Below are positions 20,026 through 30,046 of a DNA stretch of 64,000 nucleotides, piece by piece. The notes under the pieces are model-generated. The model saw nothing but the letters and a program-made list of their open reading frames with translations. It made no database searches and was not told where the DNA came from. The stretch's first letter is position 1. The number at the start of each line of letters is the position of its first letter. The translations under genes and the position numbers were made by a program. Source of the stretch: Brucella thiophenivorans (lineage in GTDB: Bacteria; Pseudomonadota; Alphaproteobacteria; Rhizobiales; Rhizobiaceae); the NCBI RefSeq assembly GCF_002252445.1, contig NZ_NNRJ01000014.1, positions 1 through 64,000 on the forward strand. Direction: 5' to 3'.

Positions 20026-20442
20026 TCATAGCAAATCGATCAGAAATGGGATCAGCGGCTCATCAGCGGGCGGCATCGGATAGTCGCGCATATCCTTCGG
20101 ACGCACCCATTTCAGCGCCTGTCCTTCCAGTCCCTGCGCCACACCTTCAAAGCGACGGCAGACATAAAGCGGCATCAAAAGATGAAAATCATCGTAAGTG
20201 TGGCTGGCAAAGGTCAGTGGTGCAAGACACGCCACTTTTGTCGTAACACCGATCTCTTCCTGCAGTTCGCGGATAAGCGTTTCTTCGGGTGTTTCACCGG
20301 CTTCTACCTTGCCGCCGGGGAACTCCCAGAGACCGGCAAGCGACTTGCCTTCAGGGCGCTGTGCCAACAGCACACGCCCATCAGCGTCCACCAGTGCGCA
20401 TGCCGCAACCAGCACGATACGACGCGATTTTAATTCGCTCAT
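20026..20442 (-). CDS. mutT: 8-oxo-dGTP diphosphatase MutT (Nudix)
   Basis: 138 residues. Nudix box complete: GGKVEAGETPEETLIRELQEEIGV, with the metal-binding REXXEE core, residues about 42-64. MutT hydrolyses oxidised dGTP and prevents A:T to C:G transversions. Length and the N-terminal VVLVAACALVDADGRVLLAQRPEGK fit this subfamily. Its ATG overlaps the stop of the GNAT gene by four bases, so it is the last gene of an argJ-GNAT-mutT unit. Confidence 0.93.
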   Translation of the reverse strand: MSELKSRRIVLVAACALVDADGRVLLAQRPEGKSLAGLWEFPGGKVEAGETPEETLIRELQEEIGVTTKVACLAPLTFASHTYDDFHLLMPLYVCRRFEGVAQGLEGQALKWVRPKDMRDYPMPPADEPLIPFLIDLL

Positions 20443-21194
20443 TTCTCATTGCTCTCCCGATAGCCGTAGCGATAGGCTTCCTGAAAGCCGAAGCGCTCAT
20501 AAAGCGCAAGCCCTGCCACATTATCCGCCTCAATCTGAAGCCAGGCTTTTTTCGCACCCAGCTGCTTTGCCCATTTGAGCGTGGAGCCGATTATAGCGCG
20601 ACCATGACCAGCGCGGCGCGCATCCGGCAAGGTGCCAACATCGAACAATCCGGCCATTGCACCATCCTGCACGCAAAGCACATTGGAGACTGCACGACCG
20701 CCCTCTTCGAGGATGAACATGCCCTTGGTTGGACGAATGCCATCAAGCAACTCGGAAAAACCCGGACGAAGTTCAGCGGGACGTCCGTGGATGATTAGCG
20801 AAGCCTCGACAAAGCGGCCAATATCTTTGAGCGGAATCTGATCGCGCTCCTGCGACAGATCAAGTTCGTCAAGATTGACCGTCATGACAATGGTTTCGTC
20901 CTGCCGCTTCCATCCCAAACCTTCGAGATAATCTTCAAGCTCAACAGGGGCCAGGGGCGAAAGCCTGAAACACGGAACCCGCCCATAGGTGCGAAAGCGC
21001 TGAGAAACCAGTTCCACACGCGCAGGAATATCGCGCGTATCGCCCGGATCCAGCGGATTGACCGAATTAAGACGCTTGGAGGGATGCGCCGCCGTCATGC
21101 GTATCGCCCATGTTCCGTCATAATGAACGGATGTGGCAGGCCATGCGCGAAAGCCCACGGCCTCAAGCTGGCGAACAATTGCAAGACTTGGCAT
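20439..21194 (-). CDS. GNAT family N-acetyltransferase
   Basis: 251 residues. The acetyl-CoA-binding motif A is seen at about 175-225: VGTLPDARRAGHGRAIIGSTLKWAKQLG, then LQIEADNVAGLALYERFGFQEAYRYGYRE. The N-terminal half resembles the other half of a tandem GNAT fold. Start at 21194 (MPSLAIVRQLEAVGF) has GGGAGAG upstream; the longer frame to 21368 would run through a repeat and into argJ. Substrate unknown. The place between argJ and mutT is conserved in relatives. Confidence 0.87.
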   Translation of the reverse strand: MPSLAIVRQLEAVGFRAWPATSVHYDGTWAIRMTAAHPSKRLNSVNPLDPGDTRDIPARVELVSQRFRTYGRVPCFRLSPLAPVELEDYLEGLGWKRQDETIVMTVNLDELDLSQERDQIPLKDIGRFVEASLIIHGRPAELRPGFSELLDGIRPTKGMFILEEGGRAVSNVLCVQDGAMAGLFDVGTLPDARRAGHGRAIIGSTLKWAKQLGAKKAWLQIEADNVAGLALYERFGFQEAYRYGYRESNEK

Positions 21195-21227
21195 GTTCAA
21201 ATTCTCTCCCGTGTTTCGGAGTTCCAG

Positions 21228-21326
21228 TGTGCCGAAAATAGTGGTCTTCGAGAACCGGAGCGGAGTGTACTTTAAAGGTACATGAGCACCGGAATCGCAG
21301 AAGAACGCTATTTGCAGGCCACTGCA
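21228..21326. repeat. Dispersed palindromic repeat, family B copy 1 (Bru-RS-like)
   Basis: About 100 bases shared with 36053-36161 and 39150-39259: GCGAAAATGGTGG-like start, CGAGAACCGGAGCGGAG core, a short stem, TGAGCACC, and ATTTGCAG near the end. The central stem here is TGTAC / GTACA. Size and imperfect palindrome match the Bru-RS elements described in Brucella; assignment is by memory of size and form, not alignment. It fills the argJ-GNAT gap. Confidence 0.75.
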
Positions 21327-21336
21327 ACCCGAAACA

Positions 21337-22578
21337 TTAGCTTCTGTAGTCGCCATTGATCGCGACATATTCCTTGGTCAGATCGCAAGTCCAGACGGTA
21401 GCTTTGCCATTGCCGATACCAAGGTCAACGCGAATGAGAATATCCTCTCCCTGCATGTAAGCCGATGTCGCATCCTCGGAATAAGCCGGATCGCGCTCGC
21501 CCAGATGCGCCACACGAATATCGCCAAACCAGATTGCCAGCAAATCGCGATCAGCAGGTTCGCCTGCCTTGCCGACAGCCATGACAACACGGCCCCAATT
21601 GGCGTCTTCACCAGCAACAGCAGTCTTGACCAGCGGTGAGTTGGCAATCGAAAGCGCAATCTTCTTGGCGGATTCGGCGGATTTCGCACCTGTCACTTCC
21701 ACTTCGACCATCTTGCGCGCGCCTTCGCCATCACGCACGACCTGAAGGGCGAGTGACTTCAACACGCGAGCCAATGCCTTTTCAAATTCACCCAAACGCT
21801 CGTCGGAAGCATCGGTAACTTCCTGTGCCCCATGTGCGGCAGCGGAACCCGTTGCAAACAACATTAGCGTGTCGGATGTCGATGTATCGCTATCGACCGT
21901 GACCGCATTAAATGTTGAACCCACGCCTTTGGAAAGCAGGATTTGCAACACATCAGACTTGATCGGCGCATCGGTCACGACAAACGAAAGCATGGTCGCC
22001 ATGTCCGGCGCGATCATGCCTGCACCCTTGGCGATACCGTTGATCGTCACACGAACCTGACCAAGAAGCACGGTTTCGGTTGCCACCTTCGGATAGGTAT
22101 CGGTCGTCATGATGGCCTTGGCAGCCTCTGTCCAGAAATCATCAGAGGCAGACACTGCCATATCATCAAGAAGTCCGGAAAACTTCGACGCATCGAGTGG
22201 CTCGCCGATAACGCCGGTCGAGGCGAGAAACACATCTGTGGTATCGCAGCCAACGGCTTTGGCTGCAGCAATCGCCGTTGCTTCGGTCGCTTCGCGACCC
22301 TTGAGGCCGGTGAAAGCATTGGCATTACCCGAATTAACCACCACAGCGCGCGCGCGCCCATGCACGAGATTTTTTCGGCAGAAATCAACCGGTGCAGACG
22401 GGCAGAGCGAACGGGTGAACACACCGGCCACTTCGGCAGGCTTGTCGAACACCATTAACATGACATCCGTACGGCCCTTATATTTGATACCGGCAGCAGC
22501 GGTTGCGATGCGCACGCCGTCAATGACCGGCATAGCAGGATAATGTTTTGGGGCGAGCGGGGATACGGACGCAGACAT
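21337..22578 (-). CDS. argJ: Bifunctional ornithine acetyltransferase / N-acetylglutamate synthase
   Basis: 413 residues. Transfers acetyl from N-acetylornithine to glutamate, recycling the acetyl group in arginine synthesis. The self-cleavage site is visible in [14 protein letters not shown]: the Thr of AT becomes the N-terminal nucleophile of the beta subunit. Family length normal. Whether it is mono- or bifunctional cannot be read from sequence with certainty. argH lies 23 kb away. Upstream is the parvulin gene, isolated by a strong terminator, so argJ has its own promoter in 22579-22660. Confidence 0.96.
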   Translation of the reverse strand: MSASVSPLAPKHYPAMPVIDGVRIATAAAGIKYKGRTDVMLMVFDKPAEVAGVFTRSLCPSAPVDFCRKNLVHGRARAVVVNSGNANAFTGLKGREATEATAIAAAKAVGCDTTDVFLASTGVIGEPLDASKFSGLLDDMAVSASDDFWTEAAKAIMTTDTYPKVATETVLLGQVRVTINGIAKGAGMIAPDMATMLSFVVTDAPIKSDVLQILLSKGVGSTFNAVTVDSDTSTSDTLMLFATGSAAAHGAQEVTDASDERLGEFEKALARVLKSLALQVVRDGEGARKMVEVEVTGAKSAESAKKIALSIANSPLVKTAVAGEDANWGRVVMAVGKAGEPADRDLLAIWFGDIRVAHLGERDPAYSEDATSAYMQGEDILIRVDLGIGNGKATVWTCDLTKEYVAINGDYRS

Positions 22579-22660
22579 GATTGCCTCAAAGAAGATACGG
22601 TTTGATTCTGCCGCATTGGAAAGGTTTGCGGCGTAAAATCAAGTGAGAACTAAATTTAGA

Positions 22661-22692
22661 TAAAAAAACGCCCCGCATTGCGGGGCGTTTTC
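22661..22692 (-). terminator. Strong intrinsic terminator of the parvulin gene
   Basis: Ten-pair GC stem AACGCCCCGC (22667-22676) / GCGGGGCGTT (22680-22689) with a three-base loop. On the minus strand it is followed by a run of seven T. It lies 14 bases past the parvulin stop. Confidence 0.92.
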
Positions 22693-22705
22693 AGTGATTT
22701 AAACA

Positions 22706-23674
22706 TTACTGCTGCGGCTGGGCTGCATCCGGTGCGTCGCCATTTTCGGCAGCTTCCTGCGCTGCGGCTGCTTCCTTCATCGCTTTATCGACGGCAGGAT
22801 CCTTATAATCGATCTTGAGGCCATCGCGCAGCTTCTTGACTGTTTCGACATAACGCTCGCGCATGATGATCGAACGAATCTGATCGGAAACCTGATCAAA
22901 TGCCGGTGGCTGCTTGGTGCGGCGATCTTCAAGCTGAATGACGTGGAAACCGAACTGCGACTGAACAGGCTCCTTGGTATATTCCCCTGGCTTGAGCGCA
23001 AAAGCTGCCTTTTCAAACTCAGGTACCATCTGGCCTTCACCGAAGTAACCAAGATCGCCACCATTGGCAGCAGTGCCATCGGTCGAGCTTTCCTTGGCAA
23101 GATCTTCAAACTTCGCACCACCTTCAAGCTTCTTGATGATGGCTTCCGCTTCTTCCTTGGTCTTCACGAGAATGTGACGGGCACGCACTTCGGTCTGTGG
23201 AGGAATAGATGCGATTTCCTTGTCGTAACGCGCACGAACATCGGCATCGGAAATCTTGTCGACAACCTCATCCTTGAAATATTCGTTGTGCAGGGCGCGT
23301 TCGCGCAAAAATTCCATGCGGCTCTTGAAATCATCGCTCTGGTCGAGCTTCTGCTTGGTCGCTTCCTCAGCCATCGCCTTGATGTCGATAAGCGCTGCGA
23401 GAGCAGCCAGACGGCGCTGCTCGGCCGGCAGACGTGCGAACTGAGGATCAAGGTCGCCAGCGGCCTGATCAACTTCACCAATGGTAATATCCTTACCATT
23501 TACAGTGGCGAGAACCTTTGCAGGATCTTCGGAGGCAGCAGCAGATTGCGCTGTTTCAGCTGGCTTCGCTGCATCCTGCGCGAAAACGGCATTGCCGGAA
23601 AATCCTGCCAATGCAACGGTGGTTGCAAGAATAGCAAGAGCCTTGCGGGATGGGGCTTTGAGAATGGCGTTCAT
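22706..23674 (-). CDS. Periplasmic peptidylprolyl isomerase, parvulin type
   Basis: 322 residues. N-terminal signal peptide (basic start, hydrophobic core LAILATTVALAGFSGNAVFA, cleavage near residue 32). A SurA/PrsA-like N-terminal region follows (about 50-165), then one rotamase domain (about 170-270) with VRARHILVKTKEEAEAIIKKL and GGDLGYFGEGQMVPEFEKAAF. The C-terminus is Ala/Gln/Asp-rich. It should assist folding of exported proteins, which fits its divergent position to secA. The start at 23674 (MNAILKAPSRK) gives a proper signal peptide; the frame continues upstream to 23953 but is not coding in character. Confidence 0.92.
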   Translation of the reverse strand: MNAILKAPSRKALAILATTVALAGFSGNAVFAQDAAKPAETAQSAAASEDPAKVLATVNGKDITIGEVDQAAGDLDPQFARLPAEQRRLAALAALIDIKAMAEEATKQKLDQSDDFKSRMEFLRERALHNEYFKDEVVDKISDADVRARYDKEIASIPPQTEVRARHILVKTKEEAEAIIKKLEGGAKFEDLAKESSTDGTAANGGDLGYFGEGQMVPEFEKAAFALKPGEYTKEPVQSQFGFHVIQLEDRRTKQPPAFDQVSDQIRSIIMRERYVETVKKLRDGLKIDYKDPAVDKAMKEAAAAQEAAENGDAPDAAQPQQ

Positions 23675-23940
23675 ATGAGATTCTCTCCTTCGAGACCGCC
23701 TAACGGCCCCATTAATGCGGCAGAATTTGGCCCTAAAACACACTAAACCGTGAGAAAAGACAGGTTTTTCGACATACAGAGCAACATTGACATCGCTTGA
23801 AGCCCCTCTTATCTGTCCTTCGTCTTGTCGTCCAGTAAGCGGCGGGTCAAATTGCGCTAAAAATGCGCCGTATATGGCTGCGTTAACAGCGTAGTTTTCT
23901 TGCATTTGTTTCAATACGCGTGAATAAAGCATTCGACAAA

Positions 23941-24030
23941 GCATTCTCGGCAAAAATGCGAAGCGGTTTTGCTTCCGAAAATGCGACAGATCAAAGAGTT
24001 AGAGCCTTTCGATATAATCGATAAGGGCTA
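23941..24030. repeat. Hairpin repeat, family A copy in the secA leader region
   Basis: Arms GCATTCTCGG (23941-23950) and CCGAAAATGC (23975-23984) pair with one mismatch around CAAAAATGCGAAGCGGTTTTG. A second weaker palindrome beginning GAGTTAGAGCC (about 23996-24030) follows. Confidence 0.65.
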
Positions 24031-24034
24031 TGAC

Positions 24035-24052
24035 GCCGGAAGCGCTTCCGGC
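24035..24052 (+). promoter_or_regulatory. 18-bp perfect palindrome before the secA start
   Basis: GCCGGAAGCGCTTCCGGC reads identically on both strands. It ends 24 bases before the secA ATG, just upstream of the ribosome site. It could form a leader hairpin or serve as a protein site; function unknown. Confidence 0.5.
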
Positions 24053-24076
24053 TGAACGGACAGGAAAGGACCAGGA

Positions 24077-26797
24077 ATGGTCAGCTTTGGCGGCCTCGCC
24101 CGCAAGATATTCGGTTCATCCAACGACCGCCATGTGAAATCATTGCGGGTTCGTGCAGAACAGATTACTGCGCTTGAGAAGAATTACGAAGCCCTTACTG
24201 ATGAACAGCTCCAGGCGAAGACTGCGGAATTTCGCGCGCAACTCGCAGAAGGTAAAAAGCTGGATGCGCTTCTTCCCGATGCTTTTGCAACGGCGCGTGA
24301 AGCCGCAAAGCGCGTGCTTGGTATGCGACCCTTCGATGTACAGCTGATCGGTGGCATGGTTCTGCACGAACGCGGCATCGCTGAAATGCGTACCGGTGAA
24401 GGCAAAACGCTGATGGCAACCCTGCCTGTCTACCTCAACGCTCTTGAAGGCAAGGGCGTTCATGTGGTGACGGTCAATGATTACCTCGCCAGCCGCGATG
24501 CCGAAACCATGGGTAAGCTTTACAACTTCCTCGGTCTGACCGTTGGCGTGATTAAACATGGCCTTGATGATGGTGAGCGCCAGGCAAATTATGCCTGCGA
24601 CATCACTTATGCGACCAACAACGAGCTCGGCTTTGATTATCTGCGCGATAATATGAAATATGAGCGCGGCCAGATGGTTCAGCGCGGCCATAACTATGCC
24701 ATCGTCGACGAAGTGGATTCGATCCTAATCGACGAAGCACGTACACCACTGATTATTTCCGGCCCGCTGGAAGACCGTTCCGAGTTCTACAACCTTATCG
24801 ACACTTTCATTCCAGCACTTGAGCCGGAAGATTACGAAGTTGATGAAAAGCAGAAAACGGCAATCTTCACCGAGGTTGGCACTGAAAAAGTTGAACAGCT
24901 GCTGGAAGCCGCAGGGCACTTGAAGGGTGAAAGCCTTTACGACATCGAGAATGTCTCGGTCGTGCATCACCTGAACAATGCGCTTCGTGCGCACAAGCTG
25001 TTCCAGCGCGACAAGGATTACATTGTCCGCACAGACGAAATCGTCATCATCGACGAATTCACTGGCCGTATGATGCCGGGCCGCCGTTTCTCGGAAGGCC
25101 TTCATCAGGCACTCGAAGCCAAGGAACATGTGACCATCCAGCCTGAAAACCAGACGCTGGCTTCGATTACCTTCCAGAACTACTTCCGCATGTATACCAA
25201 GCTCTCCGGTATGACCGGTACGGCTGCGACAGAAGCGGAAGAATTCGGCAATATTTACGGCCTCGAAGTTCTCGAAATTCCGACCAATCTGCCCGTTAAG
25301 CGCCTCGACGAAGACGATGAAGTGTATCGCACCGTCGAAGAAAAATACAAAGCCATCGTGCGCGATATTCACGCTTCGCACGAAAAGGGCCAGCCTGTTC
25401 TCGTCGGAACGACCTCGATTGAAAAATCGGAGCAACTTGCAGAACGTCTTCGCAAGGAAGGCGTTAAAGACTTCCAGGTTCTCAATGCGCGTTATCACGA
25501 GCAGGAAGCTTTCATTATCGCACAGGCCGGCGTTCCCGGTGCAGTCACCATCGCCACCAATATGGCTGGTCGCGGTACAGATATTCAGCTTGGCGGTAAT
25601 CTTGAAATGCGCGTTCAGCGAGAGCTTTCGGATATACCGGAAGGTCCAGAGCGCACTGCCAAAATCACCGAGATCAAGGCTGATATTGCACGACTGAAGG
25701 AAAAGGCGCTGGCTGCTGGCGGACTTTATGTTCTCGCCACCGAACGCCATGAAAGCCGCCGTATCGATAACCAGCTTCGCGGTCGTTCAGGCCGTCAGGG
25801 CGATCCGGGCCGTTCGAAATTCTTCCTGTCGCTTCAGGACGATTTGATGCGTATTTTCGGCTCCGACCGTATGGACGGCATGCTGCAAAAACTCGGCCTC
25901 AAGGAAGACGAAGCCATCGTCCATCCATGGATCAATAAGGCGCTTGAAAAGGCGCAGACCAAGGTTGAAGCACGTAACTTCGAGATCCGAAAGAACCTGC
26001 TTAAGTACGACGATGTGATGAATGATCAGCGTAAGGTGATCTTCGAGCAACGTCTTGAAATCATGGACGAAGAAAACCTGACCGACATCGTGAGCGAAAT
26101 GCGTCACGAAGTCATCGAGGATATGGTAACCCTTCGTATCCCTAAAGATGCCTATGTGGAAAAGTGGGATATTGCTGGTCTCAAGGACGATGTCCTCACC
26201 AAGCTCAACCTTGTTCTTCCGATTGAGGATTGGGCCAAGGAAGAAGGCATTGCTGAAGAAGAGTTCGAAGCCCGCATCAAGGAAGCTGCCGATAAGGCCG
26301 CAGCCGAAAAGGCAGAACGCTTCGGTCCGCAGATCATGACCTATATCGAAAAGTCAGTGATCATGCAGTCGCTGGATAATCTTTGGCGCGAACATCTGGT
26401 TAATCTCGACCATCTGCGTTCAGTCGTTGGCTTCCGTGGTTACGCACAGCGCGATCCGCTCAACGAATACAAGACCGAAGGATTTGAGCTGTTCCAAGCA
26501 CTTCTCGCAAACCTGCGCGAAGTGGTCATTACCCAGCTCATGCGTGTTGAAATCGTTCGTGAAGCACCGCCAGAACCAGAGCTTCCGCCAATGACCGGCG
26601 TCCATATCGACGGCACCACCGGCGAAAACGACTTTGACGAAAACTCATGGGCGGAGCATCAGCAGGACGAACGTATCATCCCTGCATCCGAGCGCGATCC
26701 TGCCGAGCCTAAGACATGGGGCAAAGTCAGCCGCAACGAAGCTTGCCCTTGCGGTTCTGGAAAGAAATACAAGCATTGCCACGGTGCTTTTGAATAA
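24077..26797 (+). CDS. secA: Preprotein translocase ATPase SecA
   Basis: 906 residues, normal for alphaproteobacteria. SecA drives export through SecYEG. Visible: Walker A region [14 protein letters not shown] near residue 105, [20 protein letters not shown] near 215, the second nucleotide-binding fold with [15 protein letters not shown] near 495, and [18 protein letters not shown] near 560. The C-terminal zinc site [14 protein letters not shown] binds SecB. ATG at 24077 follows a good ribosome site. Divergent from the parvulin gene and followed by a terminator at 26828. Confidence 0.98.
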   Translation: MVSFGGLARKIFGSSNDRHVKSLRVRAEQITALEKNYEALTDEQLQAKTAEFRAQLAEGKKLDALLPDAFATAREAAKRVLGMRPFDVQLIGGMVLHERGIAEMRTGEGKTLMATLPVYLNALEGKGVHVVTVNDYLASRDAETMGKLYNFLGLTVGVIKHGLDDGERQANYACDITYATNNELGFDYLRDNMKYERGQMVQRGHNYAIVDEVDSILIDEARTPLIISGPLEDRSEFYNLIDTFIPALEPEDYEVDEKQKTAIFTEVGTEKVEQLLEAAGHLKGESLYDIENVSVVHHLNNALRAHKLFQRDKDYIVRTDEIVIIDEFTGRMMPGRRFSEGLHQALEAKEHVTIQPENQTLASITFQNYFRMYTKLSGMTGTAATEAEEFGNIYGLEVLEIPTNLPVKRLDEDDEVYRTVEEKYKAIVRDIHASHEKGQPVLVGTTSIEKSEQLAERLRKEGVKDFQVLNARYHEQEAFIIAQAGVPGAVTIATNMAGRGTDIQLGGNLEMRVQRELSDIPEGPERTAKITEIKADIARLKEKALAAGGLYVLATERHESRRIDNQLRGRSGRQGDPGRSKFFLSLQDDLMRIFGSDRMDGMLQKLGLKEDEAIVHPWINKALEKAQTKVEARNFEIRKNLLKYDDVMNDQRKVIFEQRLEIMDEENLTDIVSEMRHEVIEDMVTLRIPKDAYVEKWDIAGLKDDVLTKLNLVLPIEDWAKEEGIAEEEFEARIKEAADKAAAEKAERFGPQIMTYIEKSVIMQSLDNLWREHLVNLDHLRSVVGFRGYAQRDPLNEYKTEGFELFQALLANLREVVITQLMRVEIVREAPPEPELPPMTGVHIDGTTGENDFDENSWAEHQQDERIIPASERDPAEPKTWGKVSRNEACPCGSGKKYKHCHGAFE

Positions 26798-27114
26798 ACA
26801 CTGACTGGATAATGCAAATTGACACGGAAACCCGGCGCGCAATCGCCGGGTTTTATTTTAGGAGTTGTAATAAAGCGCCTCTTTAATCAGAACTTGAGCA
26901 AGCACTGATATATTCACAAAGTAATTACCATTTTTTAGAATTTGGCTTCCCTTTGACAGGAGGGGACGTTTCTTTTTACCTTTATAAAGAACTGGCATCT
27001 AATGTTCGGCCATTGCAGAGCGGCAAAATACCGAATGCAATTAAAAGATGGCTCCATAGGTCATCAGAAATAGCGGACCTAAATCAGGGATCGCAATAAC
27101 AGGGTTGGCAACGA
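26798..27114. other. Intergenic region between secA and the flippase gene
   Basis: 317 bases. It begins with the secA terminator; the rest is AT-rich (around 26870-27010) and shows no ORF or repeat I can support. Presumably it contains the flippase promoter. Confidence 0.5.
26828..26858 (+). terminator. Intrinsic terminator of secA
   Basis: Ten-pair stem AAACCCGGCG (26828-26837) / CGCCGGGTTT (26844-26853) followed by TATTTT, 31 bases after the secA stop. Confidence 0.88.
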
Positions 27115-28551
27115 GTGCGTTTTTCTGCCGCGAAAGCAGCGAGCCGGGTTTTGCCCGGCAGGGTCGCAACGAGGCTTCGTCCATTGACGGAGTTCGCCGA
27201 TGCTATTTTGCTGGGAAAAGGATCACAAGCGAGCGCTCAGCGTTCATCGCTGCTGGCTTTCTCCGTGCGCGTCGCAAGTGCAGCAATTGCTCTTCTTTCG
27301 CAGGTCATTCTCGCGCGCTGGATGGGCGAATTCCAGTACGGCATTTTCGTACTTGTCTGGCTGACAATGATTATCATCGGTGATCTGGCCTGCTTTGGCC
27401 TGCACACCACCATCATCCGCTATGTGCCGGAATATATTCAACGCAATCTGTTCAAACCGTTGCGCGGCATCCTTTATACAGGTCGCCTTTTTGCAGCAGT
27501 GTCAGCAACAGCAATAGCGCTCCTCGGCGCGGTCTTGCTGTTGGCCTTCAAAGATCACGTCGAAGGTTATTATCTTATTCCGTTTATTCTTGGTTTTATC
27601 TGTCTGCCAATGATTGCGCTTGGTAATATGCTCGATGGCATTGCCCGCTCGCGCACCTGGATCATGATGGCGCTGACGCCGAGCTACATTATCCGTCCGC
27701 TTCTCGTGCTTATTTTCATGATCACGGCGCATGCGGCGGGACTGCCTTCAACGGCGGTAACAGCGCTTGGCATTTCCATAATCGCGACTTGGCTCACAAC
27801 AATCGCCCAATTGCTCACACTTGATCGCTCGCTTGCAATGGACATTCCGTCCGGGGAAAAGGAAATACGGTTGGGCGAATGGATGAAGGTTGCGCTGCCG
27901 ATCTTCTTCGTCGAAGGCTTCTTCTTTCTTTTGATCAATGTCGATGTGCTGATGGTCGGTCACGCCATGGACCCGCAGCATGTGGCCATCTATTTTGCTA
28001 CCACCAAAATCATGGCGCTGGCACATTTCGTCTATTTTGCGGTCAAGGCAAGTGTTGCACAGCGCTATTCCGAGCTTCTACACAGTGGCAACCACACCGA
28101 ATTTGCAGATTTTGCAGAAGCCTCGACCCGCTGGACATTCTGGCCGACACTGTTTCTGGGTCTTGTCATTCTCGCAACGGGCTATCCGCTGCTGATGCTT
28201 TTTGGCGATGCTTTCACGCAAGGCTATCCGCTTCTGTTCATCCTGATTATCGGTGTGATTGCGCGTGCAAGCGTCGGCCCTGCCGAAAGCCTGCTCAACA
28301 TGTCAGGCAAGCAGAATATCTGCGCCCTGCTTTATGCAATCACACTCGCCGTGAATGTTACCCTCAACTTCATTCTCATTCCACGTTTTGGTCTAATGGG
28401 AGCGGCATTCTCGACCGCTTTTTCGATGGTTCTTGAAGCCGCTCTGCTTTCGACCGCCGTGCACCGCACAATGCAAATCACTATGTTCATTTTTATTCCG
28501 CGAAATCGTAGACCGGATGCTCGCGCCAATGCCTCTGAGGAGACTTTGTAA
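27115..28551 (+). CDS. Lipopolysaccharide/polysaccharide flippase-like membrane protein (MATE/MVF type)
   Basis: 478 residues with about 12-14 membrane helices, the first beginning near residue 45 (SLLAFSVRVASAAIALLSQVILARWMG). The Q-x-x-LARWMGEFQYGIF signature and the later helices with PAESLLNMSGKQ and a C-terminal FGLMGAAFSTAFSM match polysaccharide biosynthesis/export proteins (Wzx-like). Such proteins flip lipid-linked glycans across the inner membrane. The start is a GTG at 27115 with a weak ribosome site; a later start near the first helix is possible. It overlaps the acyltransferase gene by one base, so both products likely act on the same glycan or lipid. Confidence 0.85.
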   Translation: MRFSAAKAASRVLPGRVATRLRPLTEFADAILLGKGSQASAQRSSLLAFSVRVASAAIALLSQVILARWMGEFQYGIFVLVWLTMIIIGDLACFGLHTTIIRYVPEYIQRNLFKPLRGILYTGRLFAAVSATAIALLGAVLLLAFKDHVEGYYLIPFILGFICLPMIALGNMLDGIARSRTWIMMALTPSYIIRPLLVLIFMITAHAAGLPSTAVTALGISIIATWLTTIAQLLTLDRSLAMDIPSGEKEIRLGEWMKVALPIFFVEGFFFLLINVDVLMVGHAMDPQHVAIYFATTKIMALAHFVYFAVKASVAQRYSELLHSGNHTEFADFAEASTRWTFWPTLFLGLVILATGYPLLMLFGDAFTQGYPLLFILIIGVIARASVGPAESLLNMSGKQNICALLYAITLAVNVTLNFILIPRFGLMGAAFSTAFSMVLEAALLSTAVHRTMQITMFIFIPRNRRPDARANASEETL

Positions 28552-29837
28552 TGGCCGCAAAACCCTTGCTTGAGGAATCCGCAGGTGGACACACCGCACG
28601 CATCATTTCGCAACTCTCCGAAACCGTTCCAGCCATGGATGCAACGAAGCGGCTGGAGGAAAGCCTCAACAGCCGTGCGATTCCGCGCAAGCTCGCAATC
28701 TATGGCGCATCGGCTGGCTTTGAATTGCGCGACGAACTTGATCACCTAAGCAGCCGCACGGTTGAGCCAAATATCTTCTTCAATGCACGCTTTCTTGCGC
28801 CCGCAATGCCACGTCTTGAAGATCGTGAAGTGCGTTTCATGGTTATGCGTGATGAAAACGAACTGCGCAGCCGCCTGCGCTTCGTCATGCCCTATACGAT
28901 CGAACGTCCCGGCCTTCCGCTTTCATCGCCGGTTATTCGTGCCTGGGCCACGCCATTCGGTCCGCAGGGCACACCGCTGATTGATCACGACGATCCTTTG
29001 GGCGTTCTTGAAGATCTGTTCGATATTCTGGCTCGTGATCATATCAGAATGCCGGAAGTTCTCGTTCTGCCAGAAATGCGCGCCGATGGTCCGGTTGCAA
29101 AGCTTATCCGCTCGGTTGCGGTCGGACGACAATTGCCCATCGTTTCCATTGAACACAAGGAACGGCCATTCCTTGAAAGCAATCTTGATGGCGAAACTTA
29201 TGTTAAACAAGCCATCGGTCCGCATCACCGCCGAGAATATAGCCGCCTATGGCGCCGTCTCGCAGACAAAGGCGAACTCAAACATTGCATCGCCCGCACA
29301 CCCGATGAAGTGCGTTTTGCATTCGAACATTTTCTGACGTTGGAAGCCAGTGGATGGAAAGGTCGTCGCGGCACCGCAATGGCGGTTGATCGTTTCCGTG
29401 CGGCTTTCGCGCGTGAAGCAGTCAACAATCTTGCCGAGCGTGATTGCGTGCGAATCCATACGCTTGAACTTGATGGCCGCGTGATTGCCATTCTGATCGT
29501 CTTCACAGTTTCAGGCGAAGCATGGACTTGGAAAACCGCCTATGATGAAACGCTTCAAGCCTATTCACCCGGCATGTTGCTGATGATTGAGGTGGTTAAA
29601 AATCATCTGGAAGACCCCAACATCATACGCACTGATTCTTGCGCCGTACCGGATCATCCGGTCATGTCACGCCTGTTTAAAGAGCATGAAACCATCGAAA
29701 CACTTGTGGTGGGCCTTCATCCCGGCGCAGACAAGAATGTTCGGCAGGCAGCAGCGCAAATTCATCTCTATCAGCGTACACGCAATCTCACCCGTATCAT
29801 TCGAAATCGCATCCGCAACTTCACAGAGCGGAAATAA
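28551..29837 (+). CDS. FemAB/BioF2-like GNAT acyltransferase
   Basis: 428 residues. The middle and C-terminal part (about 235-400) look like an Acetyltransf_6 (BioF2-like) domain: IGPHHRREYSRLWRRLADKG, FLTLEASGWKGRRGTAMA, then DGRVIAILIVFTVSGEAWTWKTAYDETLQAYSPGMLL. This family includes cellulose- and polysaccharide-linked acyltransferases. No membrane helix is seen, so it should be cytosolic. The ATG overlaps the flippase stop (TAATG). An acyl or aminoacyl modification of a glycan exported by the neighbour is the natural inference; the substrate is not known. Confidence 0.8.
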   Translation: MAAKPLLEESAGGHTARIISQLSETVPAMDATKRLEESLNSRAIPRKLAIYGASAGFELRDELDHLSSRTVEPNIFFNARFLAPAMPRLEDREVRFMVMRDENELRSRLRFVMPYTIERPGLPLSSPVIRAWATPFGPQGTPLIDHDDPLGVLEDLFDILARDHIRMPEVLVLPEMRADGPVAKLIRSVAVGRQLPIVSIEHKERPFLESNLDGETYVKQAIGPHHRREYSRLWRRLADKGELKHCIARTPDEVRFAFEHFLTLEASGWKGRRGTAMAVDRFRAAFAREAVNNLAERDCVRIHTLELDGRVIAILIVFTVSGEAWTWKTAYDETLQAYSPGMLLMIEVVKNHLEDPNIIRTDSCAVPDHPVMSRLFKEHETIETLVVGLHPGADKNVRQAAAQIHLYQRTRNLTRIIRNRIRNFTERK

Positions 29838-30046
29838 ATGCAGCACATTTACTTGAGAAATCATCAAGCTGTGGTATCATTTGTCTTGGGAGAGCGCCTG
29901 AAATATATTTTTGCGGGCGAAAAATGAGGGTCTGACATGATTGTTTTTGAGTTTTACTCAAGATCCATCAAGTATATGCATCAACGTGCCCCTCTTTCGC
30001 TGCTTCAAAAAAAACCACAGCGCCTCCTATGGGAAGGAGATGCGCT

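Larger units (their letters stand above)
23675..24076. other. Divergent promoter region between parvulin gene and secA
   Basis: 402 bases without a gene. It should hold both promoters, contains family A repeat copy 23941-24030, and ends with an 18-bp perfect palindrome and the secA ribosome site (GGAAAGGACCAGGA). Confidence 0.6.

Noticed and set aside
24725-25750. 341-codon minus-strand ORF opposite secA
   Set aside because: It lies entirely within secA, has no ribosome site or family, and results from the codon bias of the real gene.
29838-29927. 29-codon ORF directly after the acyltransferase stop (TAAATG)
   Set aside because: No proper ribosome site and no hydrophobic or conserved character; weaker than the 34-residue ORF that follows.
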